Below are positions 58,817-64,000 of a stretch of DNA of 64,000 nt, in pieces (position 1 is the stretch's first letter; each line of letters starts with the position of its first letter). The translations under genes were made by a program, and so were the position numbers. The stretch covers positions 14,352 through 78,351 of the forward strand of contig NZ_JODS01000033.1 in assembly GCF_000718025.1 (NCBI RefSeq), read 5' to 3'. The DNA is from Kitasatospora purpeofusca. GTDB lineage: Bacteria > Actinomycetota > Actinomycetes > Streptomycetales > Streptomycetaceae. Below the pieces are notes generated by a model. It saw nothing but the letters and a program-made list of their open reading frames with translations, was not told where the DNA came from and made no database searches.

Positions 58817-58865
58817 CGACAGCGGGGCGCCCGCACGGAACCACCGTGCGGGCGCCCCGCTGTCG
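58817..58865. terminator. 22-bp perfect stem terminator
   Basis: A 22-bp perfect stem (arm CGACAGCGGGGCGCCCGCAC plus two bases) closes a 5-nt loop AACCA, 36 bases after the LuxR stop. It separates regulator and PKS transcription. The remainder of the gap up to 59108 holds no gene. Confidence 0.85.
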
Positions 58866-59108
58866 TGCCCGCGTTCAACACCGCTCCCCGGTGGGAAGAC
58901 TGACCCGGCCTCGGGCGGTCGGCGGACCCGCGACGCCGGACCCACGGCACGGGACCTGCGGCACCGGCCCGGCCCGGCCCCCGGGACCAGGTCTCCCGTC
59001 TTGGCCTAAAGTCCTGGTTTCGCGCCGCCGATCCTGCCCCGAAGCCCTGCTCCCCTGCCGTTCCTCTGGCGGAAGTCCCGGTCCGGTCCGGAAACGGATA
59101 CTCCCGGT

Positions 59109-62100
59109 ATGAAGCCCTCCATGTCCGGTGACCAGACGATCGGCCGCACCCACGACACCGCCATCGCCGTGATCGGAGCCTCCTGCCGGGTCCCCTCGGC
59201 ATCGGGTCCGGCCGCGTTCTGGCGACTCCTGACGGAGGGCACCGACGCCCTCTCCCCCTGGCCGGAGCAGCGCGGCCCCGGCGGCGCTTCCTGGACCGGC
59301 GGCTTCCTCGACGAGGTCGGCACCTTCGACGCCGCCTTCTTCGGCGTCGGGCCCGACGAGGCCGCCGCCATGGACCCGCAGCAGCGCCTCGCCCTGGAAC
59401 TCGTCTGGGAGGCCATGGAGGACGCCGGGCTGCCCGACCACCGGCTGCGCGGCTCGCGCACCGGCGTGTTCGTCGGCGTCTCCTCGGACGACTACGCCGC
59501 CCTCGCCGCCCGCGGCGACCGGGCCGGCCACGGCGAACTGCACGACTTCACCGGCCGGCACCGGGCCGTCGTGGCCAACCGGGTCTCCTGGACCCTCGGC
59601 CTCCAGGGCCCCAGCCTCGCCGTCGACGCGGCCCAGGCCTCCTCCCTGGTCGCCGTCCACCTCGCCTGCGAGAGCATCCGCCGCGGCGAGTCCGACCTCG
59701 CCTTCGCCGGCGGCGTCAACCTGATCCTCTCCCCGGACGGCATGCGGGCCGCCGCCGGCCTCGGCGCCCTCTCCGCCAAGGGCCGCTGCGCCGTGTTCGA
59801 CGAGAGCGCCGACGGCTTCGTCCGCGGCGAGGGCGGCGGCGTGGTCCTGCTCAAGCCGCTCGCGCAGGCCGTCGCGGACGGCGACCCCGTCTACTGCGTG
59901 ATCCGGGGCAGCGCCGTCAACAACGACGGCGGCGGGGAGCGGCTCAGCGACCCCGACGTCGCGGGCCAGCAGCAGGTCCTGCGGCAGGCCTACGCCAACG
60001 CCGGGATCGGCACCGAGGCCGTCCAGTACGTCGAGCTCCACGGCACCGGAACCCCCGTGGGCGACCCGGTCGAGGCCGCCGCGGTGTCCGCCGTGATCGG
60101 CCGCGGCGCCGACGGCCGCCGGCCGCTGCGGGTCGGCTCGGTCAAGACCAACATCGGGCACCTGGAGGCCGCGGCCGGCATCGTCGGCCTGCTGAAGGCC
60201 GCGCTGGCGCTGCGCCACCGCCGGCTGCCCGCCAGCCTGCACTTCCGCACCGCCAACCCGGCGATCCCGCTCGACGAGCTCAACCTCCGGGTGCAGACCG
60301 AACTCGACGCCTGGCCGGACCCGGAGGTCCCGCTGGTCGCCGGTGTCAGCTCCTTCGGCATCGGCGGCACCAACTGCCACGTCGTGCTCACCGAGGGGCC
60401 CTACGCCGGCCACCCGACGGACGCCGCCGCCCCGGCGGGCGGTGCCGCGCAGGTCGGCACCGCCTCGACGGCCACCGCCACCACGCCTGCCACCACGCCC
60501 GCCGCCGCGCGGGGCCCGCTGCCGTGGGTGCTGTCCGCCCGCTCCGGCCGCGCGCTGGAGGCACAGGCCGGCAAGCTGCTCGCCCACCTGGACGCCACCC
60601 CCGGAGCGGCCGAGGCCGACGCCGCCGGGATCGCCCGCTCACTGGCCACCGGCCGCTCCGTCTTCGAGCACCGCGCCGTCGTCCTCGGCACGGACCGCTC
60701 CGACCTCACCGCCCGCCTGGAGCGCCTGCACGAGGAGGCCGTCAGCGGCCTCGCCTCCCCGGCCGGCCGGACGGCCTTCCTGTTCGCCGGCGGCGGCGCC
60801 CACCGGGTCGGCATGGGGCGCGAACTGTACGCCACCTACCCGGTGTTCGCCGAGGCCCTGGACGAGGTGCTCGCCCACCTCGACCCCGCCCTCGGCCTGC
60901 GCGAGGTGCTGTTCGGCGAGCGCGCCGACGCCGCGGCCGCCCTGGACGGCATGCGCTGCATGCAGCCCGCCCTGTTCGCCTTCCAGGTCGCCCTCTACCG
61001 CCTGGTCACCTCCTGGGGCGTCGAACCGGACCTGCTGGTCGGCCACTCCTTCGGCGAGATCGTCGCCGCCCACGTCTCCGGCGCCCTCTCGCTGCCCGAG
61101 GCAGCCGCGCTCGCCGCCGCCCGCGGCGAACTGATGGAGGCCCTGCCCGCCGGCGGCGCCATGATCGCCGTCGAGGCGACCGAGGAGGAGGCGCTCGCCG
61201 CGCTCGACGGCGTCACCGACGTCTCCATCGGCGTCATCAACGGGCCGGCCTCGGTCGTCCTCTCCGGCGCCGAGGAGTCGGTGGCCCGGATCGCCGACGA
61301 CTTCCGCGCCCGCGGCCGCCGCACCACCCGGCTCCGGGTCCGGAACGCCGCCCACTCGCCGCTCACCCTGCCCATGCTCGACGAGTTCGCCCGCCGGATC
61401 GACGGCCTGACCGTCTCCGAGCCGAGCATCCCGATCGTCTCCACCGTCACCGGCCGCACCGGCACCCCGATGACCGAGGAGTACTGGATCGGGCACGTCG
61501 GCGCGACGGTCCGCTTCCACGACGCGATCACCGCCTGCCGCGAGCAGGGCGTCACCCGGTTCGTCGAACTCGGTCCCGACGCCACCCTGACCCCGCTGGT
61601 CCGGCCCGACGAGACCGAACTCGCCGTGGCGCTCCAGCACCGCGACCATCCCGAGCCGCAGACCCTGCTCACCGGCCTCGCCCAGGCCTGGGTCTCCGGT
61701 GCGGCCGTCGACTGGGCCGGGATCGTCGGCGCGGCACCGACCGTCGACCTGCCGACCTACGCCTTCCAGCGCGAGCGCTACTGGCTCGACGAGCGCCCCG
61801 CCGCGCCCGCCGCCGAACAGCACCTCAGCTCCGCGACCCTCGCCCTGCGCGACCGGATCCGCGCCGAGCCCGAGGGCTTCCTGCGCCGCTGGCTCACCGA
61901 GCACCTGGCCGGGAGCACCGGCGGGACCGGCTTCGCCGCCGACGAGACCTTCCGCGACCTGGGCTTCGACTCCGTGCTCTCCGTGCAGCTGCGCAACCGG
62001 CTCGCCTCGGCGACCGGCCTGCGGCTGCCCGCCAGCGTGCTCTTCGACTACCCGACGCCGAACGCCCTCACCGCGTACCTGCACGAGCGGATCGTCGGCG

Positions 62101-63602
62101 TACTGGACGCCGACGAGGACCGGCCGGCCGCCGCCCCGGTCGCCGCCACCGACGAGGACCCGATCGTGGTCGTCGGCATGGCCTGCCACCTGCCCGGGGG
62201 GATCGACTCGCCGCAGCAGCTGTGGCAGGCGGTACTCGACGGCACCGACGCCATCTCCGAGTTCCCGACCGACCGCGGCTGGGACCTGGCCGGCCTCTAC
62301 CACCCGGACCCGGCCAACCCCGGCACCAGCTACGCCCGGCACGGCGGATTCCTCTCCGGGGCGAGCGAGTTCGACGCCGACTTCTTCGGCATCAGCCCGC
62401 GCGAGGCCGCCGCGATGGACCCGCAGCAGCGGCTGCTGGTCGAGACCGCCTGGGAGGCCCTGGAGCGGGCCGGCGTCAACCCCGACGGGCTGCGCGGCAG
62501 CCGCACCGGCGTCTTCGTCGGTGCGATGGGCATGGAGTACGGCCCGCGGCTGAACGCGCCCGTCGACGGCACCGAGGGCTTCCGCCTCACCGGCACCACC
62601 ACCAGTGTGGCGTCCGGGCGGATCTCCTACCTGCTGGGCCTGGAGGGCCCGGCGATGACGGTGGACACCGCCTGCTCCTCCTCGCTCGTCGCCCTGCACC
62701 TGGCCGAGTTCTCCCGTCAGCGCGGCCTCGCCGCCGACGGCCGCTGCAAGGCCTTCTCCGACGACGCCGACGGCACCGGCTGGGGCGAGGGCGTCGGCCT
62801 GCTGGTCGTCGAACGCCTCTCCGACGCGCGACGCAACGGCCACCAGGTGCTGGCGGTGGTGCGCGGTTCGGCGGTCAACCAGGACGGCGGCAGCAACGGC
62901 CTCACCGCGCCCAACGGCCCCTCCCAGCAGCGGGTGATCCGGGGCGCGCTGGCGAACGCCCGGCTGGGCGCGGCCGACGTCGACGCCGTGGAGGCGCACG
63001 GCACCGGCACGACGCTGGGCGACCCGATCGAGGCGCAGGCCCTGCTGGCCACCTACGGTCAGGGCCGCGACGCCGAACAGCCTCTCTGGCTCGGGTCGTT
63101 GAAGTCCAACATCGGTCACACCCAGGCCGCCGCCGGCGTCGCGGGTGTGATCAAGATGATCGAGGCGATGCGCCACGGCGTGATGCCGCGCACCCTGCAC
63201 GCCGACACCCCGTCGCACCACGTGGACTGGGAGTCCGGCGCCGTCAGCCTGCTCACCGAGCAGCGGGAGTGGCCCGAGTCGGACCGCCCGCGCCGTTCCG
63301 CCGTGTCCTCCTTCGGCATCAGCGGCACCAACGCCCACGTCATCCTGGAGGCCGCCCCCGAGGAGCCGGCCGCCGGGGCGGAGGAGCCGGCGGCGGGGTC
63401 GCCCGAGGCGGCGGGTGACAGCGCCGCGGGTGAGGGTCCGCTGCCGTGGGTGCTGTCGGCCCGGAGCGAGGCCGCGCTGACCGAGCAGGCCGCGCGCCTG
63501 CTGGAGCGGGTCACCGACGGGCCGGGTCGGACCGGGTGCGGCGAACGGTGCCGTGTTCGTGTTCCCGGGCCAGGGTTCGCAGTGGATCGGCATGGCACGT
63601 GA
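59109..63602 (+). CDS. Type I modular polyketide synthase, loading module and start of module 1
   Basis: Domains in order: loading KS (residues ~17-430), AT (~550-880), ACP (~915-985), KS1 (~1015-1440), then frame loss. The loading KS has Gln176 in place of the active Cys (VDAAQASSLVAVHLA), the KSQ type that decarboxylates the bound extender to make the starter. The loading AT has GHSFGE with Ser647 and, at the specificity site, NAAH (746-749) rather than HAFH or YASH. ACP Ser955 is in GFDSVLSV. KS1 is intact (Cys1189 in VDTACSSSLVA; HGTGT; NIGHT). The frame then passes through a junction near 63520 and stops at 63602 within what should be AT1. No clear ribosome site precedes the ATG. Confidence 0.93.
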   Translation: MKPSMSGDQTIGRTHDTAIAVIGASCRVPSASGPAAFWRLLTEGTDALSPWPEQRGPGGASWTGGFLDEVGTFDAAFFGVGPDEAAAMDPQQRLALELVWEAMEDAGLPDHRLRGSRTGVFVGVSSDDYAALAARGDRAGHGELHDFTGRHRAVVANRVSWTLGLQGPSLAVDAAQASSLVAVHLACESIRRGESDLAFAGGVNLILSPDGMRAAAGLGALSAKGRCAVFDESADGFVRGEGGGVVLLKPLAQAVADGDPVYCVIRGSAVNNDGGGERLSDPDVAGQQQVLRQAYANAGIGTEAVQYVELHGTGTPVGDPVEAAAVSAVIGRGADGRRPLRVGSVKTNIGHLEAAAGIVGLLKAALALRHRRLPASLHFRTANPAIPLDELNLRVQTELDAWPDPEVPLVAGVSSFGIGGTNCHVVLTEGPYAGHPTDAAAPAGGAAQVGTASTATATTPATTPAAARGPLPWVLSARSGRALEAQAGKLLAHLDATPGAAEADAAGIARSLATGRSVFEHRAVVLGTDRSDLTARLERLHEEAVSGLASPAGRTAFLFAGGGAHRVGMGRELYATYPVFAEALDEVLAHLDPALGLREVLFGERADAAAALDGMRCMQPALFAFQVALYRLVTSWGVEPDLLVGHSFGEIVAAHVSGALSLPEAAALAAARGELMEALPAGGAMIAVEATEEEALAALDGVTDVSIGVINGPASVVLSGAEESVARIADDFRARGRRTTRLRVRNAAHSPLTLPMLDEFARRIDGLTVSEPSIPIVSTVTGRTGTPMTEEYWIGHVGATVRFHDAITACREQGVTRFVELGPDATLTPLVRPDETELAVALQHRDHPEPQTLLTGLAQAWVSGAAVDWAGIVGAAPTVDLPTYAFQRERYWLDERPAAPAAEQHLSSATLALRDRIRAEPEGFLRRWLTEHLAGSTGGTGFAADETFRDLGFDSVLSVQLRNRLASATGLRLPASVLFDYPTPNALTAYLHERIVGVLDADEDRPAAAPVAATDEDPIVVVGMACHLPGGIDSPQQLWQAVLDGTDAISEFPTDRGWDLAGLYHPDPANPGTSYARHGGFLSGASEFDADFFGISPREAAAMDPQQRLLVETAWEALERAGVNPDGLRGSRTGVFVGAMGMEYGPRLNAPVDGTEGFRLTGTTTSVASGRISYLLGLEGPAMTVDTACSSSLVALHLAEFSRQRGLAADGRCKAFSDDADGTGWGEGVGLLVVERLSDARRNGHQVLAVVRGSAVNQDGGSNGLTAPNGPSQQRVIRGALANARLGAADVDAVEAHGTGTTLGDPIEAQALLATYGQGRDAEQPLWLGSLKSNIGHTQAAAGVAGVIKMIEAMRHGVMPRTLHADTPSHHVDWESGAVSLLTEQREWPESDRPRRSAVSSFGISGTNAHVILEAAPEEPAAGAEEPAAGSPEAAGDSAAGEGPLPWVLSARSEAALTEQAARLLERVTDGPGRTGCGERCRVRVPGPGFAVDRHGT

Positions 63603-64000
63603 ACTCCTGGAGTTCTCGCCGGTGTTCGCCGAGAAGATGACGGAGTGCGCGTTCGCGCTGGAGCCGTTCACGGACGGCTGGTCGCTGCTCGACGTGGTCC
63701 GCGACGACGACGCGCACGGAGGAACTCGACACCCTCGCCGCGCGCTGCGAGACCGACGGCATCCAGGCCCGCCGCATCGCCGTCGACTACGCCTCCCACT
63801 CCCCCCAGGTCGAGGAACTCCGCGAGGAACTCCTCGACCTCCTCGCCCCGGTCGAGCCGCGCACCGGCCACACCTTCCTGATCTCCACGGTCACGGGCGA
63901 GGCCATCGACACCGCCACCATGGACGCCGCCTACTGGTTCACCAACCTGCGCGAAACCGTCCGCTTCGACACCGCCCTCACCACCCTCCTCACCACCGGC
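63520..64000 (+). pseudogene. Broken AT domain of PKS module 1
   Basis: After a frame change near 63520 the AT start is read in a second frame (NGAVFVFPGQGSQWIGMARE to LDVVRDD, ~63544-63710). A second break near 63715 joins directly to the AT C-terminal half in a third frame (EELDTLAARCETDGIQARRI, then VDYASHSPQVEEL), open to the window edge. The ~150 residues between, including the GHSxG active site, are missing, as are ~60 before the first joint. YASH predicts a methylmalonyl-CoA-specific AT in the intact ancestor. This may be real decay or an assembly collapse between similar modules. Confidence 0.75.

Noticed and set aside
1..64000. tRNA or rRNA genes
   Set aside because: I looked for tRNA-like T-arm (GGTTCGAATCC-type) sequences in the intergenic spaces and recognised none; rRNA signatures are absent.

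Overview
The window is uniformly very GC-rich DNA with strong G/C third-position bias, GTG and TTG starts, many ATGA/GTGA stop-start overlaps, and an in-frame TTA codon confined to a biosynthetic gene. Gene content (GH19 chitinase, collagenase, Tat lipoprotein sugar importer, two Ser/Thr kinases, P450-ferredoxin pair, modular polyketide synthase) points to a filamentous actinomycete of the Streptomyces/Kitasatospora type. The evidence is sequence reading only; no database search was possible.

Region 1 (1-17.3 kb) is accessory chromosome: an MFS tail, a DoxX-like membrane protein plus a duplicated fragment of its 3' end, a frameshifted small secreted protein, a serine hydrolase, an aminoglycoside-phosphotransferase-like enzyme, a GNAT, MOSC and VOC proteins, a degenerate IS4-type transposase protein, an AraC regulator, a GH19 chitinase, a methyltransferase under an iron box, a polyprenyl diphosphate synthase and several unknowns. 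Five copies of one conserved stem-loop serve as gene-end terminators here and are not seen later.

Region 2 (17.9-31.3 kb) is a compact biosynthetic cluster that I cannot match to a known product: stand-alone NRPS adenylation domain (with a TTA codon), stand-alone carrier protein, flavin amine oxidase with a probable covalent-FAD cysteine, acyl-adenylating ligase, lysine-2,3-aminomutase-type radical SAM enzyme, ATP-grasp ligase, two PaaK-like adenylating enzymes, MFS exporter, short-chain dehydrogenase, and a convergent PaaI-like thioesterase. The inference is a small molecule built from a beta-amino acid (beta-lysine or similar) with several ATP-dependent acyl activations.

Region 3 (31.4-43.4 kb) looks like signalling and surface functions: a WGR plus beta-propeller protein, an FtsX-like permease whose 3' end is tandemly repeated, a translationally coupled pair of small proteins sharing a GD.VNMYGG motif (candidate amyloid-type signalling pair), two tandem Ser/Thr kinases with PQQ-type propellers, and a StyA-like flavoprotein.

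Region 4 (43.5-51 kb) is a minus-strand sugar operon: class V aminotransferase, Tat lipoprotein binding protein, two permeases, GH36-type alpha-galactosidase, LacI regulator. A perfect 18-bp palindrome with a LacI-type centre lies just before its first gene. Region 5 (51.3-56 kb) holds a secreted M9-type collagenase, a GNAT, and a divergent TetR/SDR pair.

Region 6 (56.3-64 kb) opens a type I polyketide cluster: P450, 3Fe-4S ferredoxin, LuxR-type regulator with a degenerate receiver, and a PKS with a KSQ loading module. The next module's acyltransferase is interrupted by frame changes and has lost its active-site segment, either as real decay or as an assembly collapse.
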